Below, piece after piece: positions 21,895 to 32,351 of a stretch of 64,000 nt of DNA. The DNA comes from Massospora cicadina. Its lineage: Eukaryota > Entomophthoromycota > Entomophthoromycetes > Entomophthorales > Entomophthoraceae. The position numbers and the translations under genes were made by a program. Location of the stretch: contig JAKSZP010018530.1 in the NCBI GenBank assembly GCA_022478985.1, forward strand, positions 62,001 through 126,000, written 5' to 3'. Every line of letters begins with the position of its first letter. The first letter of the stretch is position 1. The notes beneath the pieces are model-generated. The model searched no databases, was not told the DNA's origin, and saw only the letters and a list, made by a program, of their open reading frames with translations.

Positions 21895-23336
21895 CTAGAG
21901 TGAAGGTTTCCCCCATCGCACCTTAGGTGTGAGGGGTGGGCCCCTTGGCCCACCAGCCTCTTCCAGGTCCCCATGGGCTTTCACAGCAGCTGTGGGTATT
22001 AGCAGCAACGCTATTGGGGTTTTTGTTAATTTTTGTGGAAAGAGTTGCATTGGCTTTGGCCTTCGCTTTTTGTTTTCCTGACATCGGATGAATTTTTTGC
22101 GGTGCGGATAAGTTTGGTGCACCGTCGAGTGGGGCAAAATTTTTTTTTGGTTGGGATAGGTCCTAAGTCAGTTTCAACTGGGGCTTGGGTGCAGCAATTG
22201 GGTGAGATCAAATCTCCCATCAGATCCTCAGATTGAGTGGCTTGTTCAGCTTGGGCCTCCCAATCTGATTGGGTGATGGATTCCTGAGTTGCTTCTGCCG
22301 CGAAGGTCTCCATGTCCTCCTGGCGTTGTGAGTGTGGGATGGTGGTGGTGACCTTGGCCGCTTCCTTGGCCACGGTCCTATGGGCCTGCTTGGCCTTCTT
22401 CCGCTCCTGCGGGGAGATGGGCTTTACCAATAGGTAGCAGCCTTGTGCTCCCCACGGGAAAGCCTCTTTGGTGCTTGCGGTTGGTTTGTAGTGCGCCTCT
22501 CCGCTGGCCATGGCCGCCGAGGGGTGCTCTTGGAATGTAACGCCCTCTTTGATGGGGCACGCATGTGCCTTATGGCTGAACGCGTCACAGTGGGTGCAGA
22601 TGGGGGGCGCGCTATCCATGGTTACCCAGAATGGGTGGGTGGTGTGCCCTGCGATGTCAAAAAAGGTGGAGTGCAGGATCTGGGTTAGGTCCTTCTTGAT
22701 CTCCTCAGTTGGGGTCAGAACTGCGATGGCTTTGCCGGTGCACAGGTGTGGCATCAGCGTGAAATGTTGCATTTTGAAAGATTGTATTTCGCCATATATG
22801 GCGAGACCATCTTTCAGGTGTTGCTCCAAAATGTCACGTTTTACTGTAGTAGGCAAAAAGTCAAAAGTGAGGAAAATTTGGTTTGATTTTGTCCATCTGG
22901 TGCATTTAGTTTTGATGACCCATTGCCCTTCGGGGAGGTCAACCACTACGTGCACCGCTGCAGCCTCGTCTGCTGCTATTTTGCTTTCAAAACCTAGGCC
23001 CAGCCAACCGTGTGACATGGAGTGAGGTGCAACGTACACCGCAGTCAGGAAAATTTTGTGTACATCTTCACAAAATTTTTCCCATAGGGCCTGTTTTTTG
23101 GATGTCCAGATACACACAGACTCCGAATTCCACTGACAAAAGTGGCTGGGAATGTAACGTGTTGATGTACTGGTTGCATCGTGCTTGCCACGCGAGTATC
23201 TTCCGGGGAAATTGTGACCGCCAGTTTTTTTAGATTTTTTTATTCTGCCAGATTCTCCGGGGCGTTTTCAAATGTTAGAGGCCGCGGGCCTTCCGCCTGC
23301 TCCTCTTGCCTTGCTTGCCCAACTGCTCCCAGACAT
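21895..23336 (-). pseudogene. LINE B ORF1 (RNA-binding, CCHC knuckle), nearly open
   Basis: The ATG at 23336 (MSGSSWASKARGAGGRP) is shared with C and D. A 363-residue open segment (23117-22026) covers ALWEKFCEDVHKIFLTAVYV, FLTFDFLPTTVKRDILEQHL, FTLMPHLCTGKAIAVLTPTE, then the knuckle CTHCDAFSHKAHACP (CxxCx4Hx4C), then an Ala/Lys/Gln-rich helical stretch and an acidic region. A frame change near 22137 leads to the conserved end EEAGGPRGPPLTPK...GKPSL. The protein presumably coats element RNA. Another break lies between the N-terminal 30 residues and 23117. Overlapping + strand open frames are shadows. Confidence 0.85.
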
Positions 23337-23396
23337 GGGCGCAGACTAATCCCCTCTATGAGATTATCAAACTAGATTTAGTCTTGAATTGAATGG

Positions 23397-23416
23397 GTTG
23401 CAAAAGTGTTTGCAAC
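23397..23416 (-). other. 5'-terminal hairpin of LINE B
   Basis: GTTGCAAA-CACT-TTTGCAAC on the element strand: a perfect 8-bp stem with a 4-nt loop, 14 nt from the 5' end of the element. Confidence 0.7.
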
Positions 23417-24023
23417 GAGAAAGAAAAGTTTTTCTCTCAAAGTTACTTGGGTGGAATCTCCAAAAAGCGACAATTAAAAGTAAAAGCAGGTTATAAATTG
23501 ACCTAATTTTCATTATTGGAAAGGATTGAATATTTATAGGTTTCTAAATGGTTCAGGATCTATCCAAGCTAATTAATCACTGAGCAATCGAATTTCTATC
23601 ACCTGATTTGGGATGAGACTGATCATTTTTATTAACCTTGATAAATTTAGATAGATTATGCTCCCCTTCCAATATTGCCGGGGGGATTGGTGAGGTAGAA
23701 TATTTGGAAATGAGAGAATTCAGTGAAATCCCAAAATGAAGCCACTGCTTTGTTTCTCTACACTGAAGCCCTGTGCATTTTTGACGCCAATGTTGAAACA
23801 GCCTACTTAAATACTTCAACCCCCTCTCCATTTTCTACATTAGTACACCTTTTTGTCCTGACACTTTTTACTACTCTTGCGATGAAGTTGAATTAACCAA
23901 CCTAAAATCTATGGCGCCTTTTCCATCTACCTGCGCTGAAGCTTTCCATTGTTTTGCTGATGCAACAGCCAACCTAAATTCTTCAGGGCTCATTTTGTCC
24001 CTCTGCAGTGATTCGCATCATTG

Positions 24024-24037
24024 TTTTGGCGCCAAAA
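24024..24037. promoter_or_regulatory. Perfect palindrome TTTTGGCGCCAAAA
   Basis: A 14-bp perfect palindrome. The core TTTGGCGC matches the E2F-type consensus TTTSSCGC on both strands. Whether any factor binds it is unknown. Confidence 0.4.
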
Positions 24038-24198
24038 TCAGAGCCACTGAATCCCACAAATAACCTTGGATTTAGTTATGCAGCTGCTCCAGAATATCCT
24101 GATTAGCCAAATGAAGCAGCCAGATCAACCAGCATCATCGCTGATCCTTTTCCTTGCAAAAATTTAAAACTATACCAATAAGTTAGCTCAACAAATGC

Positions 24199-24210
24199 TT
24201 TGGCGCCAAA
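24199..24210. promoter_or_regulatory. Perfect palindrome TTTGGCGCCAAA
   Basis: A second copy of the palindromic core, about 175 bp from the first. Confidence 0.4.
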
Positions 24211-24900
24211 CTTAATCCCCTTGGCCCCAGTGACTGAAAATCTCAACAATTCTCTTGGGTTAGTTTAGTCAAGTGTCCTTGAGGATAACACGCACTATCC
24301 TCCCATTTTATTTATATTATAAGGCTTCTAAAAACGGCAATTACAGCCCACACTAATAACATGGCCTCCACCTATGAGGTGTGTTTCCTTATAAAGGCCT
24401 CACAAAGACCAAATAAACTACATGAACCAGTCAATCTGAGGGGTTGTTGCAACTGAACCCCTCCCTTTGATGAGATTCTTTGTAGTTCCAAGGAGTTTCT
24501 TGGGACAGATGAGCGAAATTCCTCAGAACTAATCTTACCCATTTATGAATTTTTCTAGTTACAACTAATTTAATTATTACTTGGGCTTTACTAACCTCTT
24601 AGTCTTCCCATTTAACGCCAGAAAATCAAAGCCACTTGATTTAATTAATTGGACAAACCAAATGATTTGTCAACCTGGCCGCTGAGTTGCTTTGTTAATA
24701 CACCATCAACTAAATTGATGACTGAACCTGAAAACTTGACCTACAAGGGCCTGTCACATGAAATTAGGTTCTTAATCAGTAAAATAAAATGTATTGACAA
24801 TCCAAGCTTAGTTATCTTAGTCTTAGTGATAACTCATGGTCTTCATTTTTATGTAAAAGCTTAACCCCCCAATTTGGATTTTGGACCAACCCAACCAAGA

Positions 24901-25689
24901 ATCTTGTCCCTAACAACTCCAGATGAGCTGAAGCCAGTATGCTCCAGGCCAAGCTGGGGATCACCCCCATTCAACTCAGGAAAGGCAACTGTCCCCGCAG
25001 GTGAGGCTTGGAGGGGGCAGTGATAGCCTTTATCCCAATGTGAGGGAAGCCTTGACTTTGGGGTTTTAAATGATTGGATGTGTTAAATTATTTTATGTAT
25101 GGATTAAGGCTATAATCTATTTAGCAATGCATTGATGGGCTGATGCACTTAAGTTACCAAAAAAGGCTTTTACTGGTGCTTAATGCTTTGTTGGGATGAA
25201 GGCCTAAAATTTATTAACCTTAATGCTATATTGCCTTAAAAAATCTCCAATTATCCAATAACTATTCCAATGAACTTACTTGGGAGAAATTTCCTTGATC
25301 AACCCATTCTGAATAGCTTATAAGATTTCTATTTATTTTTGTCTATCCCCTGTTTTCCCTAGATATATTAAAGAGCTAAATTTTTATCAAATAAAGGTCT
25401 TAATTTAGTTTTAAGTTCATTTTTGCCTAGTCAAAAACAGGTAATGTTTTAGCCTGTTCAAGAAACAGTTATCTGCCTCAATGATGCCCTTTCCATTAGG
25501 TGATTTGCCTCAGTTCACCAAAGTTACCAAGTGATGTCCTAAAGAGATAAAAGTCTCCTAGGTGATTTCTGCTGGTGCTACCAACGCCTAATAAGAGTGT
25601 AGCCTTCAAAGGACCTGCCTTCAAATGTTGAGTCATAAAAATCCAACAAATGACTGGCCATAAATTTAAATATATAAGCACTCTGTGTA
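24901..25689. other. No recognisable gene
   Basis: AT-rich decayed sequence. A GC-richer patch near 24920-25050 resembles nothing I can name. No long open frame, LTR pair or motif is seen. Confidence 0.4.
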
Positions 25690-26900
25690 TATGTCTACAG
25701 GGTGTACTTCACAGTAATAATTGCCCACGCCTCTCTTCACTGGTAAAAATCTAAAGGAGCCAGAAAGGCGTCTGGCCCAATGGGTTTCTAAGCTACAAGC
25801 CTACAACTTTGAACTCCAGCACCAGCCTATCATGAAGCAATAAAACGCTGACTATCTCTCTCATTTGCCCACCATGGACTTGGTGACAAATCTGGCTAAT
25901 GAAATGTTTGAAAAAATGTTTATCAGCAATATGTCATTGAACCCAAGGAACGTCAATGTACATTAGGAAACTGAGAAAAATCACTTGTTAAAGATGTAAA
26001 TATTTATATCATGATTGATGAACAATAATCTCCAATCTTGAGACCAACTGAATGTAATGACTTGATTATTGGCGACATAAAGTTGATGGGCACGGGAAAT
26101 TTAAGAAAACACTGTAACAGTCACAACTTTACTTTTTGTAATTGATGATTTTACTATCCATGATACTATTAACTGCTTATGATAGTATCAAGCTGAAGCC
26201 CTTTATCATAAGGCTACCTCCTATCAATTAATTAATCCCAATTTTGTTTGGCACACCATCTTGATCAACGTTGTAAACCCTTGGTCAATACTTCTAGTCA
26301 GTTTAAATATATCATTGTAGCTATCAATCACCTCACTAAATGAGTTGAAGCCAAAACTGTCAAGATTTTTGGGAGCTACAACTACCACTTAATTTGATCT
26401 AGTGAACATGTTTTTGTTGACATGGATGTCCATAGTTTATTTTAACCAATAGTGAATTAACTAATGTCTCATATTATTCTAAATCCAACAAATTGGTGTG
26501 TGTATAAAAGGTATTGTATACGCCCTAACACTTTGAGACCAATGGCAGGATGGAATAAGTAGATGGTGCTCTTGATGGCATCCTATGGAAGTTGATTACT
26601 AGAAAGCCATCAAACTGGAACTTTTTTGCCTTCCACCATGATTTGTATATGATAACATCTGCCACTTAGCAATGGGTGCTCAAAATTGTAATTATTAAAT
26701 TAAAGCATCCCAAGCTATGTCAAATTTCATACTCATGTGTTAATAAAGAATCTATGAGTTCCTCTAGATATCTTGAAAAAACTCACAAAGACAATTATAT
26801 TAATACAAATTAAGCCATACCCTAATGTTGTGGCTTATAAAAATCAAGTCTTAGGAAAATTAACAAGGATAAACAGGCCTTACCTTCGTTTACTGTAGGG
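25690..26900 (+). pseudogene. Gypsy remnant: RNase H end and integrase, heavily decayed
   Basis: The text VYFTVIIAHASLHW, LKEPERRLAQWVSKLQAYNFELQHQP and NADYLSHLPTMDLV is the end of a Ty3/Gypsy RNase H. About 350 bp later, SSQFKYIIVAINHLTK*VEAKTV is the integrase core. The segment TNGRMEQVDGALDGILWKLI (frame-shifted) covers the N-G-x-x-E region. Several stops per 100 codons show long decay. The order and strand agree with one pol gene. Similar text occurs in Gypsy I and II. Confidence 0.7.
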
Positions 26901-28080
26901 GAATTGTTTCTTTATTATGCTAATTATGGATTTAATGGACTAGCAAATTATAGTATATCTGGAAAGGACCTTCATGATTGGTGAGAAAAAATCCACTGAT
27001 GCATACATTCAAACAATTTCACTAGGGGCTACCTTACTAACTAGGTATTGCTAAGTTCCTAAAAAAGTATCAGTAAAGCTCTGTTTTTATGGCCTCAGCT
27101 CCACAATAACCTATTTTACCCCTACTCATTTATTGTTCCATGAAGTTTGGTCAAGTGGAAAAAAGTTACAATTTAGTCTGATTAATCATAAGAACAAAAC
27201 TATTTATTTAATTGTTATATATAACTAGTATCTATATTGAGGTTTTAATTGATCTAGATATGATGCCAACGTCATTCTATAGTATTAATTAAATAAAAAC
27301 TTTAACAGGCCGCATTGTAACAAAAAAGGTTACCATATGTTGTATCAGAATACTATCATCAATCAAAGTTATCATCTGTATGATTAATCACTTGCCACCC
27401 CACAGAAGCAACCATCAAATACTTAATTTATATAAGTTTAACTCAACCCAGTGGCTGTGCACAATTATCCTTTTCTAATAGAATTACTTTATAACCTCAG
27501 CGCTTCCAAAATGCATCATCAGTAGTGTTTCTATTATCCTTGGCCAACTGTCCTTACATCATTAGTATTTATTGGAGTGCTAATTGGTGTAAGTTCTCAG
27601 GGTCTTGGCATTTCTATACTTGATATTATAAGGATATATAAAACTATCCTAAATTTTTCAGGTGCTGCTCAATTATCATTAAATTGCTATGTGAACCTTT
27701 AGTGAAATAAGATAGCATATCTGGAAGTGATTGGCTTTTTTTGAAGGGACCTTGTTATTAAAGTAAATTCTACAGGCCTTTAAAATTAAGACAATCAACT
27801 GAGAGCCCAATAGCCACTATCATTATCTGAGATGACAGTGTGCTTTTAATTTAAGTTTAATAAAAATTTTTTACAAGAAATAGAGTTTGTTTCATTTTAA
27901 GGTCAATGAAATCAAACACTTACCTTTCTTTTTGTTTGCAAGCCAAACTGTACATTAGAAATCTGATGCCACTAATTTAATATAACAATTGGCGTGGAAG
28001 CAAGGATTTTGATAATAAATTGAGTGATATAAGTCTATACAGATGTGGGGTGAGGTAACTTAATGTTTTTACTAATAATG
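26901..28080. other. No recognisable gene
   Basis: AT-rich decayed DNA without motifs. The + strand near 27230 weakly recalls a protease segment (IEVLIDLDMMPTSFYSIN) but is too decayed to call. Confidence 0.4.
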
Positions 28081-28089
28081 AGACCAACC

Positions 28090-28720
28090 AATAGGGGGCG
28101 TCCACGCGTTTTTATTTGTGGTAGTGCAAAGTAAAATAGACAAAAAAGCTCAAATATGGCACCACTGTGGCAAGCCTAAGTGTTCATATTGGATGGAGAA
28201 GGGATTGAGAGGTTTCTCATCTCTGTGGACTTGAGGTCATGCGTGAGAGCTGACAAAATGTGAGTAGGTAAATTAGAAGAATGGTGGAGAATGTGGAAAA
28301 AAGTTAAATTAATTTTGTTGATTAAGCATGTGCAGTGTATTAACTCAATGTACTGAGCTAGCTGAAACTTGGCATATGTGATAAGTTCTGCCATTAAAGA
28401 AAAGATTTAAGGTTTTGTCTGGTTTGAGGGTAATTAAGCTGAAGAGTGCCACTTGGCGGCATCAGCACATAAGCAGCCTGTGGCTAATTCAATCTCTTTG
28501 ATCTTGTCCCAGTATTCATCAGGGGAGTCAGTGAAAAAATCAGGGCAGTGATTTCCTTGACAAGAGGTTCCATGACCTCATGAAGGGCTTAGATAAGGAG
28601 AACATTGGTGGGGACAGCAGTCAATAAAATGGTGATCTGGCAATGAAAATTATATTTGGAAAGCCCTTTTGAGGGAAAGAGCAGCACTGACGCTCATTAA
28701 TTAGAGGTTGTGAAATTTCA
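28090..28720 (-). repeat. Diverged repeat, copy 1 (partner at 31140-31770)
   Basis: It shares collinear blocks with 31140-31770: GGGGGCG.../GGGGGAG..., TTTTATTTG/CTTTATTTG, AATATGGCACC, CATATTGGA, and GGTTCCATGACCTCATGAAGGG / GGCTCCATCGCCCCATGAAGTT. The - strand gives HEVMEPLVKEI against HGAMEPFVEGI, and FQLAQYIELIHCTCLINK against HQLAQYVEAMDTASIINK, so both copies were once coding, perhaps gag. The family is not recognised. Confidence 0.45.
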
Positions 28721-30050
28721 GCAGATAGAATGTGGGGTTGATAGTATATGGTATTGAGATAAGGGGTTAACCAAATCATATAATAATGACCCTAGCAATA
28801 ACCCTGATACCATATATACCTCGTTGCTACCCTTGCCCTGCCACTTATGTTTTTATATATTGACTTCCATCAATATGCCATCAGATACCCTCTGGAATTT
28901 CTTGACCCAAAATCAAAACATTTATAAGCTAATTATCAATATAATTCTGCCTTTCTTGTGGATCAATTTCTATCTGTTCATCATACAAATACCCAGTTTC
29001 CTAAACCAGTTCAATCCTTTTAATTGAAAAAACCCAGAATTATTCAGTTTTTTTTTACTGAAACCACCACATTGACTGAAATCCTAAAGATGTCCCTGAT
29101 GTTGGACAAATGACCATCAAGATGTACCAATTTTGGACAAAAACCATCAGGTCTCAAAAGATTATCCACAGTCTACTAGTGGACCAAGAAGGGAATTTAC
29201 TCAAAGATTTGGGAGCGCCAGAGAAGCTGACTCATAAGTTATGCTCTCAAGACTCAGGTAAAAATTTAATGTAAATTATTAAAAGGGGAAAAGTACAAAA
29301 TTCCGATCTTGGTATTAAATTTGATCAGAAGAATACTGATTGCCTTTACTAAAGACACATCAGTGCTACAAGTACACAATGAGACTACGGCAGGTCTAGA
29401 GAATATATATCTAATAAAAGGCTTAGTATCATATTAAAATGTAATCAAACTAAGGTATATTTTTTTCATCCAATTATATCTATTTAAATACAAAAACTAC
29501 CTGTGCTAATCTTGCCCAGTTGCAACCCAAATTCCAACATTTTGTGCTCACTACAGGAAGCACTGTCAGTATCCTGTAGTATATTAAACATATAGAAATT
29601 AAACCAGCAGATTACTTTTGTCAGCCTTTCCCAGCGCATATCTTTCATGGCGAATTGGATGACGTAGAAGTTAAGCTAAGTTATAGCCTCCTGGCCCTAC
29701 TCTATGATGCCTTATCTTATTATGATCGGCAAGAAACCTGTTTAATGAAAATACATCTACATCCCCACACTCATGTAACTGCCTTGATTTATCAGGGGGA
29801 GAAAAATTTATAACCTCATTGGCCTCCATCAGGCACTTACACGTTACAGTACAGGTCTAATCTTATGGTAGGAAATAAGGGATAATTATCATCTTTTAGC
29901 TTCATATCAAAAGCACAAACAGGCTGATCAGTGATTACAGGCATAATGACACAATCATACTAGTTTGTTGAAGAGACTCTGCAAAGAATTCAAAAAGTCT
30001 CTTTTATATGCAAGAAAGAATATGGTTGAGGTCAATTCTCAGACTCTGAC
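28721..30050. other. Decayed sequence, possible gag fragment on +
   Basis: Nothing firm. The + strand 29060-29260 and the run-up to 30050 contain short charged segments that could be from a gag, but there is no knuckle or capsid motif. Confidence 0.25.
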
Positions 30051-30053
30051 CAG

Positions 30054-30344
30054 TTGGATAATATGGAACTGGTTGTAACCAACTCACCTACTATTTTCAC
30101 TACAATACTGATGTCAGAAGCTGCTCCTAGCGCTGCTCTGACGTTTACTACATCCCCTGCCACAGAGGCAGAGGCTTCTGATAATTTATCCCCTTCTTCT
30201 AAAATACTGATTGTTACAGGGATTCACCCCAGGTTAAACAGTAACCAAGGAGTAATGATGTATCACGTTTCAGTTAACTTGCTTACACTTAACAGAAAAT
30301 GGAACATTCTTACATTTAGGTGGCTATTCAAATCATCATGGTAA
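30054..30344 (+). CDS. Hypothetical 96-residue open frame, Ser/Thr/Ala-rich
   Basis: It starts MDNMELVVTNSPTIF and includes SEAAPSAALTFTTSPATEAEA, a low-complexity stretch, then hydrophobic and basic text. No known domain, promoter or neighbour supports expression. It could be a fragment of a retroelement gag linker. Only its length in AT-rich decayed DNA draws notice. Confidence 0.2.
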   Translation: MDNMELVVTNSPTIFTTILMSEAAPSAALTFTTSPATEAEASDNLSPSSKILIVTGIHPRLNSNQGVMMYHVSVNLLTLNRKWNILTFRWLFKSSW

Positions 30345-30840
30345 CACAAATGACAAGGCTGAAATTCCAACATTAATGACCATTATGAGCCTGTCAGTCA
30401 AAAACTGGTAATGCTAAAGCTTAGTGAAGCTGGCATGTCTTACAATAGTATATAACAAGTTTAATTAATTATTTTAGTGGTCAAAATTAATAGTAGAGAG
30501 GAAGAACACTTTCCCTTCCATCGCCAATAACCCTGGCAAAGAAGTTTTAGCCTTTTCTGATCACCTTTACTATGAAGCTCAGGTACTGTATGGGGCCAAG
30601 GTTTGGAGTCATTATAATTAAATTTATAAATTTTATTCAAGGTGGGTTGACCTGGGGATGATACTGCACCAATTAGGGAAGTGAAGAAAATGGGAAAGGA
30701 GGATAAAACCCAGAAAACCTCCATGTGTGGCATATGATAGGCCAGGAACTCCATGGACCGCCTTTGCTATTTGCTATCTCGGTTTGGGGCATTGATGTGC
30801 AAAACCAACACAGTCAAAATCGTCCCCTACCCAAAGTCCA
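30345..30840. other. No recognisable gene
   Basis: A 97-residue - strand open frame (30754-30461) has no motif. It lies next to the tRNA-like segment and could be the body of the same short element. Confidence 0.3.
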
Positions 30841-30905
30841 TTACTGGGATCAAACTCGGGAGGCAGTGGTAGAGGGTCCATACTCTACCACTGGGGTATC
30901 CTCCC
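30841..30905 (-). other. tRNA-like segment with strong hairpin (candidate SINE head)
   Basis: On the - strand GATACCCCAGTGGTAGAGTA resembles a tRNA A box (TGGCNNAGTGG), and about 25 nt on CCCGAGTTTGATCCC resembles a B box (GGTTCGANNCC). Between them AGTGGTAGAG pairs perfectly with CTCTACCACT (10 bp, 8-nt loop). A cloverleaf is not complete: the T stem and acceptor do not pair well, so it is not a functional tRNA. A tRNA-derived SINE or decayed tRNA copy is the best guess. Confidence 0.4.
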
Positions 30906-31139
30906 TTTTGGAGTCATTATGATGCTCAGATCACTTTTCACCACGCCTGTGAGCCTTAAAAGGAATATATTGGACTATATTACCCATTTTTAAATACCAA
31001 AAGCACGTTAACTGAGCTTTTATAATATCTCTGCTGTTGCACCCTCACTTTTGATTCACCAGACACAGAATATATTATGTATTAAAATCTGACGCATTGG
31101 ACATTGATTATGTTAAATCTTTTTTTAATACTAGTGGTG

Positions 31140-31770
31140 CCCAACCCAAAAGGGGGAGCTGCCAAACATCTTTATTTGCAAATGAGCCAAACAAAGGGAC
31201 TATTAGAAAAGAAGAATTCCTAATATGGCACCTCAGTTAAAAGCCTAGGAAGCCATATTGGAAGGTGAGGATGCTTTGGGGAAACTTTTTTCTGGCACCC
31301 TCTTTAGCTGACAGACCATGGCGGACAACATTGGGGTAGGAGCATCAGAGACTTGAGGCATAAGAAGTATAATTGGGGGTATTCTTTATTGATGATACTG
31401 GCGGTGTCCATTGCCTCAACGTATTGAGCAAGTTGATGATCAACAAAAATGATGAGAGCAGGCACACAAGGGAATGCTTGATGTGCCAGTGGGTTTCAGG
31501 ATAATTGGGGTGAAAAGAGAAGCTTTTGCCATGTTGATTCAAGTGCAGCTCACACCAAAAGCGAGCTCCTCAATTTTCTTTTTTTTGCATATTCCCCAAA
31601 ATCATGAGGAAAATTGGGGATAGGAATACCCTCAACAAAAGGCTCCATCGCCCCATGAAGTTGCTGACAAAGTAGGGTGTTGGCAGCTTATTATGTTAAT
31701 ATCCAAGTGGCCATAAGCATCCTCACTACCCCACCAAAGAACCTAATATTCATTATATAACATTGACCAT
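31140..31770 (-). repeat. Diverged repeat, copy 2 (partner at 28090-28720)
   Basis: This copy is the better preserved coding-like one: the - strand reads LAQYVEAMDTASIINKEYPQ and LHGAMEPFVEGIPIPNFPHDFG. It shares order and strand with copy 1. No enzyme motif is seen. Confidence 0.45.
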
Positions 31771-32039
31771 GGGCACTGTTGTGGGATAAGCCTAGGCAGA
31801 GAGAAAAAAGATATTATATTTTTGCCAAAATATAAAGGTCCATTAACAAATGGGACAATAGTGAATTCTGTCTCACTGGCAGAAATTCCAATATGATATA
31901 GAAAAAGTTTGCTATGCCTCCATGGCTGCAGGTGTCCAGCGATTAGTCTCTTACCTTAGCCAAGCAATTACTCTTGACATTGCTAAAATTACTAGCTTGA
32001 TAGTTATAATAATTGTACTTTTGTTGATAACAACTTGAA

Positions 32040-32272
32040 CAACATTAAAGTTTAGGCAATTTTAGACAACAGGGCACCTATTAACATAGTTTTAATGCTA
32101 ATGAAGAAACTTGGGATTTACACCTATTATCTCTTATTGCAAAAGTTATGAAACCATGGGGCCTAACACTACTACCTCACTAGTGGCATACAGCTCCTAT
32201 TTTTCTGAAGTTTGATGCCAAAGAATTGTTTGCTCTGGCATTCATTTTACTGTATGAAAACTATGTGCTACA
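32040..32272 (+). pseudogene. Gypsy J: aspartic protease, 5' part, split by LINE E
   Basis: The reading ILDNRAPINIVLMLMKKLGI is a retropepsin start, with the usual D-T/S-G-A now D-N-R-A. It is followed by YCKSYETMGPNTTTSLVAYSS and AFILLYENYVL. The sequence stops at the LINE E target duplication and resumes at 37707 with TGT, then KYGHKAKFETKTLDIGG, corresponding to the expected 'IGT.FL..YGVK.NFK'. Thus LINE E is inserted inside this protease. Confidence 0.65.
32261..32272 (+). repeat. Target-site duplication of LINE E
   Basis: CTATGTGCTACA here and at 37695-37706, a perfect 12-bp pair (15 bp with one mismatch if extended leftward). Confidence 0.85.
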
Positions 32273-32286
32273 GCTTTTCTTTCACA

Positions 32287-32305
32287 TTACTATCACTTTT
32301 AGTAA
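32287..32305 (+). other. 5'-terminal hairpin of LINE E
   Basis: TTACT-ATCACTTTT-AGTAA, at the same distance from the element 5' end as the hairpin of copies A-D but with different stem bases. Confidence 0.5.
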
Positions 32306-32351
32306 CACGATTCTATGCAATTTCTCCAAAATTGACAATCAACCAGGAAAT

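Larger units (their letters stand above)
18156..23429 (-). mobile_element. LINE copy B, full length, L1-like, young
   Basis: A 5,274-bp element bounded by a perfect 15-bp target duplication. From 5' to 3' on the - strand: hairpin-containing 5' UTR, ORF1, ORF2, a short 3' UTR ending CCTTCCCCGCAATAAATTTAAATTTA. It lacks a long poly(A) tail. It is very similar to C and D along its whole length. Its RT region has the longest clean open reading (245 residues, 20586-19849, followed by 182 residues containing an intact FADD box). It interrupts the LTR/leader of Gypsy F. Confidence 0.95.
23445..24900. promoter_or_regulatory. Diverged repeat region with GGCGCC palindromes, possible LTR/promoter
   Basis: No gene is readable. 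The region holds a 14-bp perfect palindrome TTTTGGCGCCAAAA (24024-24037), a 12-bp TTTGGCGCCAAA (24199-24210), further ATGGCGCC and GACGCCAA sites (about 23912 and 23783), and a repeated phrase (CGCCAAAATCAGAGCCACTGA near 24031; CGCCAGAAAATCAAAGCCACTTGA near 24613). A TATA-like CCTTATAAAGG lies at about 24390. It may be an LTR with promoter, part of the Gypsy F LTR, or diverged tandem repeats. The boundaries are not certain. Confidence 0.35.

Noticed and set aside
22510..23025. A 171-residue + strand open frame opposite LINE B ORF1 (and similar ones at 55693-56169 and 6717-7217)
   Set aside because: These recur opposite ORF1 in each copy and lack any motif; they are shadows caused by ORF1 codon composition.
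24649..24864. A 71-residue + strand open frame as a gene
   Set aside because: No motif, no recognised start context, in AT-rich DNA next to diverged repeats.
30841..30905. A functional tRNA gene
   Set aside because: A and B box-like words are present, but the acceptor and T stems do not pair and no terminator run follows. Kept only as a tRNA-like segment.
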